Positions 25,981-35,209 of a stretch of DNA of 64,000 nt are shown here, piece by piece. The notes beneath the pieces are model-generated. The model did not search any database, was not told the origin of the DNA, and saw only the letters and a list, made by a program, of their open reading frames with translations. Origin of the DNA: an uncultured Butyrivibrio sp. (lineage in GTDB: Bacteria > Bacillota > Clostridia > Lachnospirales > Lachnospiraceae); NCBI RefSeq assembly GCF_947169445.1, contig NZ_CAMVPU010000011.1:1-64000 (forward strand), written 5' to 3'. How positions within the stretch are numbered: the first letter of the stretch is position 1; every line of letters starts with the position of its first letter. The position numbers and the translations under genes were made by a program.

Positions 25981-26847
25981 ATGCAGCAATTTGATTTTCT
26001 TTTGGATATTAATAGAACAACCCTGCATATGCCTACCATCAGAATCTTTGATGTGCTGGAGATCTTTATCATAGCATTTCTGGTATATCACATTCTGGTA
26101 TGGGCTAAGGATACAAGACTATGGTCCCTGCTTAAAGGTATCATAGTTATTGTTGTGTTTATACTTATTGCAGCGATTCTCAATATGTCAACGATTCTGT
26201 GGATTGTTGGTAAGGTAGTTGGAATTGCCATCACGGCGATGGTGGTTATTCTGCAGCCGGAGCTTCGTAAAGCGCTGGAAGAGCTGGGACGTAAGAATTT
26301 TTTGGCAGGCTTTTTTGCACTGGGTGATGGCAAGACTGAGGAGCGCTTCTCAGACAAGACTCTGAATGAGATTGCAAGAGCCTGTGTTGAGATGGGTAAG
26401 GTTCGTACCGGTGCGCTGATCGTTATTGAGCAGAGCCATCCTCTTACAGAGTATGAGAGAACTGGTATTGATGTGGATGGCATAGTTACAAGTCAGCTTC
26501 TTATCAATATCTTTGAACATAACACACCGCTTCATGATGGCGCGGTAATTATTCGTGGTAACAGGATTACATCTGCGACCTGCTACCTTCCTCTTTCAGA
26601 CAATATGGGAATAGGAAAAGAGCTGGGAACAAGACACAGAGCAGGTATCGGAGTTTCAGAAGCGACAGATTCGCTTACAATAATTGTTTCAGAAGAGACA
26701 GGCAAAATAAGTGTGGCGTACGAGGGAGAACTGGAGAGAGCAGTGGACAGTGACAGATTAAGAGAGCGCCTTAGACTCATCCAGAATAAGCACAAGACAG
26801 AGATGCCCAGCAGACACTTTGCCAGAAAGGTCAGGGCAAAGAAATGA
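25981..26847 (+). CDS. cdaA: Diadenylate cyclase CdaA
   Basis: A 288-residue membrane cyclase. Three N-terminal helices (about 22-100) precede the DAC domain, which has the catalytic motifs LHDGAVII (DGA) and GTRHRAGIGVSE (RHR). It joins two ATP into c-di-AMP, the messenger controlling potassium, osmolyte uptake and cell-wall balance in Firmicutes. It overlaps the next gene by four bases (ATGA), the standard cdaA-cdaR arrangement. RBS AAGGA lies six bases before the ATG. Confidence 0.96.
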   Translation: MQQFDFLLDINRTTLHMPTIRIFDVLEIFIIAFLVYHILVWAKDTRLWSLLKGIIVIVVFILIAAILNMSTILWIVGKVVGIAITAMVVILQPELRKALEELGRKNFLAGFFALGDGKTEERFSDKTLNEIARACVEMGKVRTGALIVIEQSHPLTEYERTGIDVDGIVTSQLLINIFEHNTPLHDGAVIIRGNRITSATCYLPLSDNMGIGKELGTRHRAGIGVSEATDSLTIIVSEETGKISVAYEGELERAVDSDRLRERLRLIQNKHKTEMPSRHFARKVRAKK

Positions 26848-28127
26848 AGAAATTGACGGCCAACTGGGGATTAAAACTTGCTTCACTGATTTTTGCTGTG
26901 ATTGTATGGTTTTTGGTTACAAATATTAATGACCCTATTATTTCAGTAAGATATACTAATGTTCCGGTTACTATTAAGAACGGCAATCTGATTACTGAAA
27001 AAGGTCAGGTTTATACAGTTCTGGATAACAGCGACACCATAAACTCGGTTACGATTTATGCTCCGAGAACGGTTATAGACTCGCTTAGCCAGAGTAATGT
27101 TGTGGCTACGGCTGATATTCAGAATCTGTCCAGCTTGAATACAGTAAGCATCGATATTCAGACTAATAAATACAGTGATAAGATTGACAGATTCGTGCTG
27201 AGCTCGGATGTGGTCAAGCTGAACGTTGAGAGAAAAGCCAGCAAGAGCCTTGCTCTTTCTGCTACTACATCGGGAAGTCTGGCTGACGGATATGTGATCG
27301 GGGATGTTACTACCGAGCAGAACATGGTCAGGATCAGCGGACCGGAGTCTTTTGTAAACAGCGTGTACAGGGCTGCAGTTGATGTTGATGTTACAGGATT
27401 TACTTCCAACATTGGAACAGATGCAGATATCGTGCTATATGATGTTGATGGTAATGCTATGGATCTTTCACAGTCCGGAGTTTCCATGAATATCAAGACT
27501 GTAAGGGCTAATGTTCAGATCCTTGAGACCAAGTATGTTCCGATCAATCTTACAATAACAGGTGCACCTGTGGCAGGCTATGTACTGACCGGGGAAGTTG
27601 ATGTGGATCCGCTTCAGGTTCTGATAGCAGGCAGAAGCAGTGCTATTGCAGCTGTATCAGCAATCAATGTTGAGAGCGAAGAACTGGATGTGACAGGAAT
27701 CAACAGTAATCTTTCCAAGACAATTGATCTTAAGGAGTTCCTTCCTTCTGGAGTTGTATTTGGCGATCCGGATTTTTCGGGCACAGTTTCGATTATTGTA
27801 CATGTGGCTCCAATCCTGGAGAGAACCTATGAAGTAGATATCAGAAATATCTCTGTTGAGAATAATATTGAAGGATACAATGTTTACGTGGACGATACTG
27901 AGTATGACAGAGTTTCGCTTACACTGTACGGCTTAAAGAGTAATCTTGACGAAGTGAGTGCCAGCAGCCTTCGCGGAACAGTAGACGTGAACAGCATTCT
28001 TAGGGACAACGGACTTGAAGAGCTGAAACCTGGTACATATTCAGCTATGGTTACCTGGAACTACGGAGATAGTGTTTACCAGAATAACCCTATCAGTGTG
28101 TACGTTGTCGTGGAGGAAAAAGAGTAA
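26844..28127 (+). CDS. cdaR: CdaA regulatory protein CdaR (YbbR domains)
   Basis: A 427-residue protein with an N-terminal membrane anchor (LKLASLIFAVIVWFLVTN) and about four extracellular YbbR-like repeats, each opening with patterns such as VPVTIKNG, ATTSGSLADGYVIGDV, INLTITGAPVAGYVLTGEV and VDIRNISVENNIEGY. CdaR binds CdaA through the membrane and tunes c-di-AMP output. The four-base overlap with cdaA implies coupled translation. Three to four repeats is usual. Confidence 0.93.
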   Translation: MKKLTANWGLKLASLIFAVIVWFLVTNINDPIISVRYTNVPVTIKNGNLITEKGQVYTVLDNSDTINSVTIYAPRTVIDSLSQSNVVATADIQNLSSLNTVSIDIQTNKYSDKIDRFVLSSDVVKLNVERKASKSLALSATTSGSLADGYVIGDVTTEQNMVRISGPESFVNSVYRAAVDVDVTGFTSNIGTDADIVLYDVDGNAMDLSQSGVSMNIKTVRANVQILETKYVPINLTITGAPVAGYVLTGEVDVDPLQVLIAGRSSAIAAVSAINVESEELDVTGINSNLSKTIDLKEFLPSGVVFGDPDFSGTVSIIVHVAPILERTYEVDIRNISVENNIEGYNVYVDDTEYDRVSLTLYGLKSNLDEVSASSLRGTVDVNSILRDNGLEELKPGTYSAMVTWNYGDSVYQNNPISVYVVVEEKE

Positions 28128-28201
28128 GAAGTTACTGGAGCGAGCGGTTAGCGAGCAAACAGTGACAAGAAGGTGACTTGAGCGAGGAGGTTGATGCTTA
28201 C

Positions 28202-28465
28202 ATGGTAAGTCAAAAGGTTGTGATTACTAACCCGACAGGGCTTCATCTGCGTCCGGCAGGAAATCTTTGTAAGGTTGCGATGAACTACAAATCACATATA
28301 ACATTCAGCTATGGAGAGAATACCGCTAATGCAAAGAGTGTGCTTAGTGTACTAGGGGCTTGCATTAAGTGCGGTGATGAATTGGAATTTAGATGTGAAG
28401 GCCCGGATGAAGAAGAAGCTATGGGTGCGCTGGTAGAGGCCATAGAGAGCGGACTGGGCGAGTAA
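28202..28465 (+). CDS. HPr family phosphocarrier protein
   Basis: 87 residues. With ATG 28202 the active-site His falls at residue 15 (GLHLRPAG) and the regulatory Ser at residue 46 (NAKSVLSVLG), the standard numbering of HPr, which confirms this start over the upstream TTG. HPr passes phosphate from Enzyme I to sugar-specific PTS enzymes, and the Ser46 form works with CcpA. GGAGG is about eleven bases upstream. A paralogue to the ptsH gene beside ptsI is possible. It follows cdaR by 74 bases. Confidence 0.9.
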   Translation: MVSQKVVITNPTGLHLRPAGNLCKVAMNYKSHITFSYGENTANAKSVLSVLGACIKCGDELEFRCEGPDEEEAMGALVEAIESGLGE

Positions 28466-28488
28466 AAGGCTTTAAAGGGGAAAGAGGA

Positions 28489-29694
28489 ATGAAAAGAGTT
28501 AAGGCACTTATTTTAGCAGGGATCACTGCATCCATGCTTTTGGCAGGCTGCGGAAATGCTGATGATGAAGCAGTTGTTGGAATCAGCATTGAAAAGATAG
28601 ATCAGCTTCCACAACCACAGCCTGTAGAAGAGGCAGTAGCTGAGGCTACAGTGGAAGAGGTTGATGAAGATCAGCCACCACAGGAAGGAATGGTGAGAAG
28701 TCTTTTCACCAATCAATGGGTTGATGAGTCAGTAAATACTACCAGACCTCTGGCAGTAATGTATCCGATAAATAAAGAAGCTCAGCCACAGTACGGACTT
28801 AGCAATGTTGCTGTTTTTTATGAAATCATGGAAGAAGGCAGCATGAGCCGTCAGATGGGAATCGTTGAGAATTGGCAGAACCTTGACAGAATAGGAAATG
28901 TCAGAAGTATCCGTGACTACTTTGTTTATGCAGCACTTGAATATGATCCGATCGTAATTCATTACGGCGGACCGGAGCTCTATGTTAGCGGTGTTCTTAC
29001 AGGTAAGAACAGACCAAACGGTGTGGATGATGTAGATAACTTAAATGGTGTTGGCGGTAAGGCAATGGGCTCAGACTATGGCGCATTCTTCCGTGTTCCT
29101 GAGGGAAGCACATCAGAGCATACAGCATTTACAGATGGTGCTCACGTTAGTAGCGCAATTGAAAAGGCAGGATTTTCTGTTACACATAGAACTGAGTATT
29201 TTGAGGGTGAGTCACATTTTAACTTTACAGGCTTTAATAATCCAAACACTCTTGAACAGTACGCTGATGCAGTTGAGGCAACAGAAATCGACATGGCCAG
29301 CTGCTTCCCTGTTACCAAGTCAGCGCTGGTTTATGATCCTGAGAATGAGGTATATCTGAAGTCACTTTACGGTTCAGCTCAGAAGGATGCTGTTACCGGT
29401 GAGCAGCTTTCTTTTGCAAATGTGGTAATTCAGAGAACCTATCACGAGGTTCGTGATGCTAACGGATATCTTGCTTACCAGATGCATGATTCCACAAGAG
29501 ATGGATATTACCTGACAAAGGGTAAGATGATTCATGTGACATGGAAGAAGACCGGAGACTATTCACCTACAACTTACTATGATGACAATGGTGAAGAGGT
29601 TACCTTTAATACAGGAAGAACTATGATCTTCGTTATTCAGGAAAAGGGCGGATCATTCTCAAAGTTTACGGTTAATGGACAGATTTACGAGTGA
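28489..29694 (+). CDS. DUF3048 (YerB-like) lipoprotein
   Basis: A 401-residue exported protein with a lipobox (MLLAGC, Cys at residue 21), an acidic/Gln/Pro-rich linker and the DUF3048 domain from about residue 83 (RPLAVMYPINKEAQPQYGLS, EIMEEGSMSRQMG, IGNVRSIRDYF). It is anchored to the outer face of the membrane. YerB-like proteins have no proven function, though the fold includes a catalytic-looking region. AAGGGGAAAGAGG precedes the ATG. It ends before a strong terminator, closing the recD2-DUF3048 gene run. Confidence 0.9.
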   Translation: MKRVKALILAGITASMLLAGCGNADDEAVVGISIEKIDQLPQPQPVEEAVAEATVEEVDEDQPPQEGMVRSLFTNQWVDESVNTTRPLAVMYPINKEAQPQYGLSNVAVFYEIMEEGSMSRQMGIVENWQNLDRIGNVRSIRDYFVYAALEYDPIVIHYGGPELYVSGVLTGKNRPNGVDDVDNLNGVGGKAMGSDYGAFFRVPEGSTSEHTAFTDGAHVSSAIEKAGFSVTHRTEYFEGESHFNFTGFNNPNTLEQYADAVEATEIDMASCFPVTKSALVYDPENEVYLKSLYGSAQKDAVTGEQLSFANVVIQRTYHEVRDANGYLAYQMHDSTRDGYYLTKGKMIHVTWKKTGDYSPTTYYDDNGEEVTFNTGRTMIFVIQEKGGSFSKFTVNGQIYE

Positions 29695-29738
29695 TGGGAT
29701 TGTCGTAAAACTTTATTTGAGATAAGGTTTAAAAGCTG

Positions 29739-29764
29739 CGGACGGCTAGAGCGCCGTCCGTTTT
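29739..29764 (+). terminator. Rho-independent terminator after the DUF3048 gene
   Basis: CGGACGGC (29739-29746) pairs with GCCGTCCG (29753-29760), loop TAGAGC, then TTTT. Confidence 0.88.
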
Positions 29765-29830
29765 AAAGTAATGATATGAGTAAAAAATACTCTTAAAATG
29801 AATTTTGATTAGGAATTATTTGAGGTCTTT

Positions 29831-30289
29831 ATGCAGGTTGTAACAGATATACTTAGTAACAGGATTTTGATTGCCGCATTTTTTGGCTGGCTTTCAGCAC
29901 AGTTTTTGAAAACAATTCTTTTTGTCCTGGTCAATAAGACTTTTGATCCGGAAAGACTTGTTGGAGACGGCGGAATGCCAAGCTCACATTCGGCAACAGT
30001 TATGGCGCTTGTTACCGCTACATTTTTTTACTATGGGGCAGGAAGTTTTGAGTTTGCGATTGCTGGAGTAATGGCACTTATTGTAATGCACGATGCAATG
30101 GGCGTCAGGAGAGAGACAGGAATTCAGGCCAAGGTCATTAACAACATGATGGACTGGTTCCAGCAGATGGACAGTGATATTCCGGTTGAAGAAAAGCTCA
30201 AGGAGTTCGTAGGACATACACCACTCCAGGTTATGTTTGGAGCAATTCTTGGAATCATTGTTGGAACTATTGTTTGTAATATTTTATAG
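29831..30289 (+). CDS. Divergent PAP2 family (DUF212) membrane protein
   Basis: 152 residues with about four membrane helices. The motif VGDGGMPSSHSATVMAL corresponds to the SxxxH part of the PAP2 phosphatase superfamily, and DAMGVRRETG to the later Arg-containing part. The family (YuiD-like) may be a phosphatidate or prenyl-pyrophosphate phosphatase, but activity is unproven. GAGG lies upstream of the ATG. It precedes a large membrane protein by 34 bases. Confidence 0.88.
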   Translation: MQVVTDILSNRILIAAFFGWLSAQFLKTILFVLVNKTFDPERLVGDGGMPSSHSATVMALVTATFFYYGAGSFEFAIAGVMALIVMHDAMGVRRETGIQAKVINNMMDWFQQMDSDIPVEEKLKEFVGHTPLQVMFGAILGIIVGTIVCNIL

Positions 30290-30323
30290 TATTGATATTT
30301 CGTATGCGGGGGATTTGTAGTAG

Positions 30324-32168
30324 ATGCTGTCAGTCGTTCTTATTTGGGTTTATGTGATCATCACAACATATCTTACAGGATTCGCATTCCTGAAATTTGT
30401 GACTTCCCTGGACTGCATGCAGTCTCAGAAGAACAAGAGTAAGACCGGCTACAAGAAATACAACCCTCACTACAGAGAAAGCTATATTATGGCTGGCATT
30501 GTGGTGAACACGGTGTATGCCCAGATATATAGCCTGATGGCTGGGGTTGGCGTTTCAGCAAACCTTATTTTAATAGCGTTCTGTACTCTTATTGCAGTGT
30601 ACTATCGTCAGGAACTCTTTGAAGAGGTAATGGATGCAGTCCGCATTACAGTAGGCAGCAGAGTAGGACTGTACTATATTCTGATTTTTCTTTTGATGGC
30701 TTATGGCACATCTCATGGAATCATGCATTATGATTCTGATCTATACCATGCCCAGGCAATCCGCTGGATCGAGGAGTACGGGATTGTCAGGGGACTTGGA
30801 AATCTCCATGTGAGACTGGCATATAATAGTTCATCTTTTGCGCTGGCGGCGCTTTATAGTATGAGTTTTCTTGGAAAAAGCTACCATGCAATGGCGGGAT
30901 TTTTTGCCCTGATGCTGGCGTGGCAATGCCTTGATCTAAAAGATATCCTGAGAAGAAAGCAGCCGATACTGTCGGATTTTGCAAGGATAATGGCAATCTA
31001 TTATCTTTTCACCATATTCGATGAAATGGTAGCGCCGGCGTCGGATTACTATCTGTCATGCATTGTGTTCTACATCATAATTCATTGGCTTGATATGAAT
31101 GTGCGGCATACGCATTCCTATGTTCCGTATATTATGCTGGCCCTGACGGGAGTATATGCTGTTACCATAAAGCTCTCCGCTGCGCCGATACTGATACTTG
31201 CAATTATTCCTATTTATAAGCTTCTTCATAAGGGAGATCCCAGAAAATACAAGGCGCTTGGTGTGTCTGTGGTTTTGGCTTTGATAATAGTTTTGCCGTT
31301 TTTGATCAGGAATATTATTATATCCGGATGGCTGGTTTATCCTGTGACAGGAATTGATCTTTTTAATCTAAAGTGGGAGATTCCAAAAGAAATTGCTGCA
31401 TACGATGCTGCTGAAATAAGAGCTTATGGCCGTGGGCTGGATAATCAGGCTATCATGAGTCAGGCTGATGGAGCAGCGCTTTGGGAGACGGATTTTAAAG
31501 CGTGGGCCAGCAACTGGTTTGCCGGAATTCATGGTCTTAATAAGGTGATGATAGTCCTGGATGTGGTGGCGATTGTAGTATATGTGCTGTGCCTTATCTA
31601 CTTCTTCGCGGTGGCACTTTCTGAGACTCCTGGGCTCAAAAATAAGCTCAATACCGGGAAGGTCTTTAAACTTAGTACCAGAAGCATGCTGAATTTTGCG
31701 GACTTCCTGACTATAAGCGGATCTTTGGTGGTCTGCCTTTTGTTCTGGTTCTTCTCAGCACCACTGATCAGGTATGGCGAGGTGTACGTGTGCCTTACTT
31801 TCGCCATTATCTTTGGCAGGTTCCTGATCCATGGCTTTAATAAGCTGGGAGTTGATAGTGCCAGGGCAAGGCTTACGATTCAGATATTTGCAACGATTTT
31901 GGTGGCGTGGATCGGATATAAGGGCGTGAGACTTGTGATAGACGATGTTAGTCGCTTTAACGCCGCGAATTTCCTGACACAGCAGGATTACGGGGACTAT
32001 GAGGTCGATACCTTTGTAATAGGTGATGTGACGTTTTATTATCCGGTGGAAGGCGACCGTATTGGGTATAAGTATTTCCCTTCAGCGCCCAGGGATATGA
32101 CCGGTCAGATTGAATTAATTGGAAAAAGAATTGAAGATGGTATTGTATATAAAAATCCACAACCTTGA
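30324..32168 (+). CDS. Large polytopic membrane protein, LIC_10190/GT-C-like
   Basis: 614 residues with about 12-14 membrane helices and short loops. The first outside loop holds HYDSDLYHAQAIRWIEEYG, an acidic motif resembling the conserved Asp-containing loop of GT-C glycosyltransferases and of the LIC_10190 membrane family. A role in transferring a sugar from a lipid carrier to a surface glycan is plausible but unproven. The stop codon lies inside the loop of the terminator hairpin. GGGGGA precedes the ATG. Confidence 0.7.
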   Translation: MLSVVLIWVYVIITTYLTGFAFLKFVTSLDCMQSQKNKSKTGYKKYNPHYRESYIMAGIVVNTVYAQIYSLMAGVGVSANLILIAFCTLIAVYYRQELFEEVMDAVRITVGSRVGLYYILIFLLMAYGTSHGIMHYDSDLYHAQAIRWIEEYGIVRGLGNLHVRLAYNSSSFALAALYSMSFLGKSYHAMAGFFALMLAWQCLDLKDILRRKQPILSDFARIMAIYYLFTIFDEMVAPASDYYLSCIVFYIIIHWLDMNVRHTHSYVPYIMLALTGVYAVTIKLSAAPILILAIIPIYKLLHKGDPRKYKALGVSVVLALIIVLPFLIRNIIISGWLVYPVTGIDLFNLKWEIPKEIAAYDAAEIRAYGRGLDNQAIMSQADGAALWETDFKAWASNWFAGIHGLNKVMIVLDVVAIVVYVLCLIYFFAVALSETPGLKNKLNTGKVFKLSTRSMLNFADFLTISGSLVVCLLFWFFSAPLIRYGEVYVCLTFAIIFGRFLIHGFNKLGVDSARARLTIQIFATILVAWIGYKGVRLVIDDVSRFNAANFLTQQDYGDYEVDTFVIGDVTFYYPVEGDRIGYKYFPSAPRDMTGQIELIGKRIEDGIVYKNPQP

Positions 32169-32184
32169 GGGGGGTGGATTTTTT
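32151..32184 (+). terminator. Terminator overlapping the end of the GT-C-like gene
   Basis: AAAAATCCAC (32151-32160) pairs with GTGGATTTTT (32174-32183), with T's continuing; the TGA stop is in the loop. Confidence 0.85.
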
Positions 32185-32344
32185 GATTTTATAAAAAAAA
32201 GATAAATAAATCGATGTCCAGAACATATGTGTACCGAAATGAAGTATCATTAATTTTATAAATAGAAAGATATTTCTTTTAGAATACAATATGTAGCTTT
32301 GTGGCTGCGGGAAAAAGCGTTTCTTCATCGAGGGGGGATACTTT

Positions 32345-32788
32345 ATGCGGAAAGCTTTTAGGATACTTTTATCAATTACACTTGTGCTGACGTTGCTCGG
32401 AACGGGCAAAGTGAAAGCCAGCGCTTCCAATGAGGAGGATGTGCTGGCGTATATTAATGGAGTTCGTGTTAATGCAGGGCTGGATATTCTGACGATGGAT
32501 TCTGATTTATCTGAAGTAGCAGCTGTAAGAGCCAAGGAATGTGCTGAGAAATTTTCACACACAAGACCAAATGGACAAGCCTGGAATACGATATCTTCCA
32601 TTTCAAAGGGCGAGAATCTGGCTCATGCGGTTAATTCTAATCAGCAAAAACCTGAAAATGTGGTTCTGGCCTGGACTCTTAGCTCTAAACATAATGAAAA
32701 CCTGATCAGAAAGTCTTTTACCAGCGCTGGGGTTGCATATTATCAGAGCGAGAGCGGTGATACATACATAGTTTGCGAATTCAAATAA
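32345..32788 (+). CDS. Secreted CAP/SCP-domain protein
   Basis: 147 residues: a signal peptide (MRKAFRILLSITLVLTLLGT), then one CAP (SCP/PR1) domain. Visible motifs are YINGVRVNAGLDILTMD, the first conserved His in FSHTRPNGQAW, GENLAHA, and HNENLIRKSFTSAGVAYY. The pattern agrees with bacterial YkwD-like secreted proteins of unclear function, sometimes tied to cell-surface or spore physiology. GGGGGGA lies upstream of the ATG. Confidence 0.88.
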   Translation: MRKAFRILLSITLVLTLLGTGKVKASASNEEDVLAYINGVRVNAGLDILTMDSDLSEVAAVRAKECAEKFSHTRPNGQAWNTISSISKGENLAHAVNSNQQKPENVVLAWTLSSKHNENLIRKSFTSAGVAYYQSESGDTYIVCEFK

Positions 32789-32797
32789 AAACAAATT

Positions 32798-32857
32798 AAA
32801 GCTGTAGAATAGGATGGTCGGTGCAAGTTTGGACACATCGTTTCTACAGCTTTTTTG
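32798..32857. terminator. Bidirectional terminator between the CAP gene and the AraC regulator
   Basis: AAAGCTGTAGAA (32798-32809) pairs with TTCTACAGCTTT (32842-32853), followed by TTTG on the plus strand; the minus strand ends in a T-rich run as well. The loop is 32 bases. Confidence 0.8.
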
Positions 32858-33718
32858 TCACTTCCACTGCATCCGGTATTCCAGCGGGCTGACACCTTCG
32901 ATTTGCTTGAAGATTCTGGAAAAGTAATAAAGTGGTGTGATGCCGCATTTGGCACCAATTTCCTCTACGGTTTCGTCGGTGAAACGAAGCATCTGCTTGG
33001 CGTGAGTGATGCGGGTGATGAGGAGATAGTTAATAATAGAAGTTCCGTACTGTTCTTTAAAGGCTCTGGAAAGGGTGTATTTGTTCACAAGGAACGTTTC
33101 TGCCAGCATATCCAGAGTGATCTTTTCCTGATAGTGGGTATCGATGTAGTCTTTTAGCGCAGTTGCATTCTTTTGGCTGCCGGAGGCTGGCGCGATATCA
33201 GGGTTCCAGCTAAATCCCATGAGGAAAGACATGAGGCTCCAAAGAAATTCATTAATCTTGATATCTTTGATATAGTCGGAAGATCTGGCGATTGAGTTAA
33301 GATGATCCCAGATTTCGGACGAGGCATCTAACGAGTAGGGGTGAAAAACAGGCTGGCCACCTCTGTCAATGTATTTAAGGTAGACGGGCAAAAGCCCTTC
33401 CCCGTTAAAGTGAATCCACTCCAAGGTCCACAGGTCATCTGAAGTCCTGTGGGAGTATGGATTTTTGCAATTGATAAAGACGCAGTCGCCGGTGCTGACC
33501 TTGTATTCACGTCCTTCATAGTCCAGGACGCCGCTTCCCTCTTTTACGTAAAAAAATAAGAACGAATCAAGATTATGTCTTTTACTAGTGTGGGTCTTGC
33601 GAGCCTTAAGACGTCCAATTTCCTGCAAATATAAGAGATTTGACTTGGCAAATTCGGAGGGGGTGTACAGCATTCGGTCTGAAGAAACGTATTCACCCTG
33701 GAAAAGTTTGTCCTGCAT
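32858..33718 (-). CDS. AraC family transcriptional regulator
   Basis: 286 residues. The N-terminal ~150 residues form a cupin-like ligand domain (DSFLFFYVKEGSGVLDYEG, GDCVFINCKNPYSH), and the C-terminal ~100 hold two helix-turn-helix units (LDMLAETFLVNKYTLSRAFK and VEEIGAKCGITPLYYFSRIF). Such regulators often control sugar-use genes; no sugar operon is adjacent. It is transcribed away from gmd and converges with the CAP gene. Confidence 0.92.
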   Translation of the reverse strand: MQDKLFQGEYVSSDRMLYTPSEFAKSNLLYLQEIGRLKARKTHTSKRHNLDSFLFFYVKEGSGVLDYEGREYKVSTGDCVFINCKNPYSHRTSDDLWTLEWIHFNGEGLLPVYLKYIDRGGQPVFHPYSLDASSEIWDHLNSIARSSDYIKDIKINEFLWSLMSFLMGFSWNPDIAPASGSQKNATALKDYIDTHYQEKITLDMLAETFLVNKYTLSRAFKEQYGTSIINYLLITRITHAKQMLRFTDETVEEIGAKCGITPLYYFSRIFKQIEGVSPLEYRMQWK

Positions 33719-34090
33719 GCGACAAAAGCTCCTTTATAAAAATTTAATTTGAATTATCAGAGATATGTACATAAACTAGTAGCGACAATAAAGGATGTAA
33801 GTTCTAGTCGTAACATATTACCTCACTATATTATGATCAGAGAGCGAGGCTGGCTGAGAACAGTCGCTAACAATTTGCTTTTATGAATATATAATTTGAT
33901 TATATCGCGCAGTCAAGATAATGCAAATTAATGGCAAGAAAGTGAATTCAAATGGTGTTATAACCACATTATAATAAACAAGAAATATGCAAATGGATTA
34001 TTGATAGTCAATATAGTTGGCTATTGAATAATCTTATGAAACTAGTGTTGGTGATATTTAAGAATTCATATTAATTGAGAGGAATAAAAT
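33719..34090. other. AT-rich intergenic region between the AraC regulator and gmd
   Basis: 372 bases between divergent genes. No gene is seen. It must contain promoters for both; a small dyad ATTGA-TAG-TCAAT near 33993 could be an operator, but I could not identify a convincing -35/-10 pair. RBS GAGAGGAATA precedes gmd. Confidence 0.5.
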
Positions 34091-35182
34091 ATGGCTAAAA
34101 AAGCACTTATTACAGGAATAACAGGTCAGGACGGATCATACCTTGCAGAGTTCCTTCTTGAGAAGGGCTATGACGTACACGGCATCATCCGTAGATCATC
34201 AGTTGACTACAGAGAGAGAATTGCTCACCTTGAAGGTCACCCTAATTTTCATCTTCATTATGGAGATCTTGGCGATTCCATGAGTATTCTTGGAGTTGTT
34301 GGTAAGGTTCGCCCGGATGAAATCTACAATCTTGCAGCACAGTCACATGTTCAGGTTTCTTTTGACTCACCTGAATTTACAGCTGACGTTGATGCTACCG
34401 GTGTTCTGAGAGTTCTTGAGGCTGTTCGTCAGTGCGGACTTGCTGATACATGCCGAATTTATCAGGCTTCTACATCAGAGCTTTACGGTAAGGTTGAGGA
34501 AGTTCCTCAGAGCGAGAAGACTCCTTTCCATCCTTACAGCCCATATGCTGTTGCTAAGCTTTACGGTTACTGGATCATCAAGGAGTACAGAGAAGCTTAC
34601 AACATGTTCTGCTGCTCAGGTATTCTTTTCAACCATGAGTCAGAGAGACGAGGAGAGACTTTCGTTACACGTAAGATTACACTTGCTGCCAGCAGAATTG
34701 CACAGGGCAAGCAGGATAAGCTCTATCTTGGTAACCTTTCATCACTTCGTGACTGGGGCTATGCTAAGGACTACGTTGAGTGTATGTGGCTGATTCTTCA
34801 GAATGACAAGCCTGAGGATTTCGTAATTGCTACAGGTGTTCAGCACTCTGTTCGTGAGTTTGCACAGCTTGCATTCCACTATGCAGGAATTGAGCTTGAG
34901 TTCAAGGGCGAGGGTGCAGACGAGAAGGGTTATGACAAGGCTACAGGTAAGGTCCTTGTTGAGGTTTCACCTGATTTCTACAGACCTACAGATGTTGTTA
35001 ACCTTTTAGGTGATCCTACCAAGGCAAAAGAGAAGCTTCACTGGAATCCACAGACTACATCCTTCGAAGAACTTGTTCGCATCATGGTTGAGCATGACAT
35101 GAAGAAGGTTGCAGTTGAGAGAGCTAACGAGCATGTGAAGTTCAATCTCGCTGAGTTCCTGGAGAAGGGTATAGACAAGTGA
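34091..35182 (+). CDS. gmd: GDP-mannose 4,6-dehydratase
   Basis: A 363-residue short-chain dehydrogenase with NADP-binding GITGQDGSYLAEFL, the catalytic Thr/Ser-Tyr-Lys set (YQASTSELYG and YSPYAVAKLYGYW), and NHESERRGETFVTRK, a stretch specific to Gmd. It turns GDP-mannose into GDP-4-keto-6-deoxymannose, the precursor of GDP-fucose. It is paired with fcl downstream. Codons look highly optimised compared with later cluster genes, suggesting strong expression. Confidence 0.97.
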   Translation: MAKKALITGITGQDGSYLAEFLLEKGYDVHGIIRRSSVDYRERIAHLEGHPNFHLHYGDLGDSMSILGVVGKVRPDEIYNLAAQSHVQVSFDSPEFTADVDATGVLRVLEAVRQCGLADTCRIYQASTSELYGKVEEVPQSEKTPFHPYSPYAVAKLYGYWIIKEYREAYNMFCCSGILFNHESERRGETFVTRKITLAASRIAQGKQDKLYLGNLSSLRDWGYAKDYVECMWLILQNDKPEDFVIATGVQHSVREFAQLAFHYAGIELEFKGEGADEKGYDKATGKVLVEVSPDFYRPTDVVNLLGDPTKAKEKLHWNPQTTSFEELVRIMVEHDMKKVAVERANEHVKFNLAEFLEKGIDK

Positions 35183-35209
35183 TGAATTCATAACGTTATC
35201 ATAGAGGAA

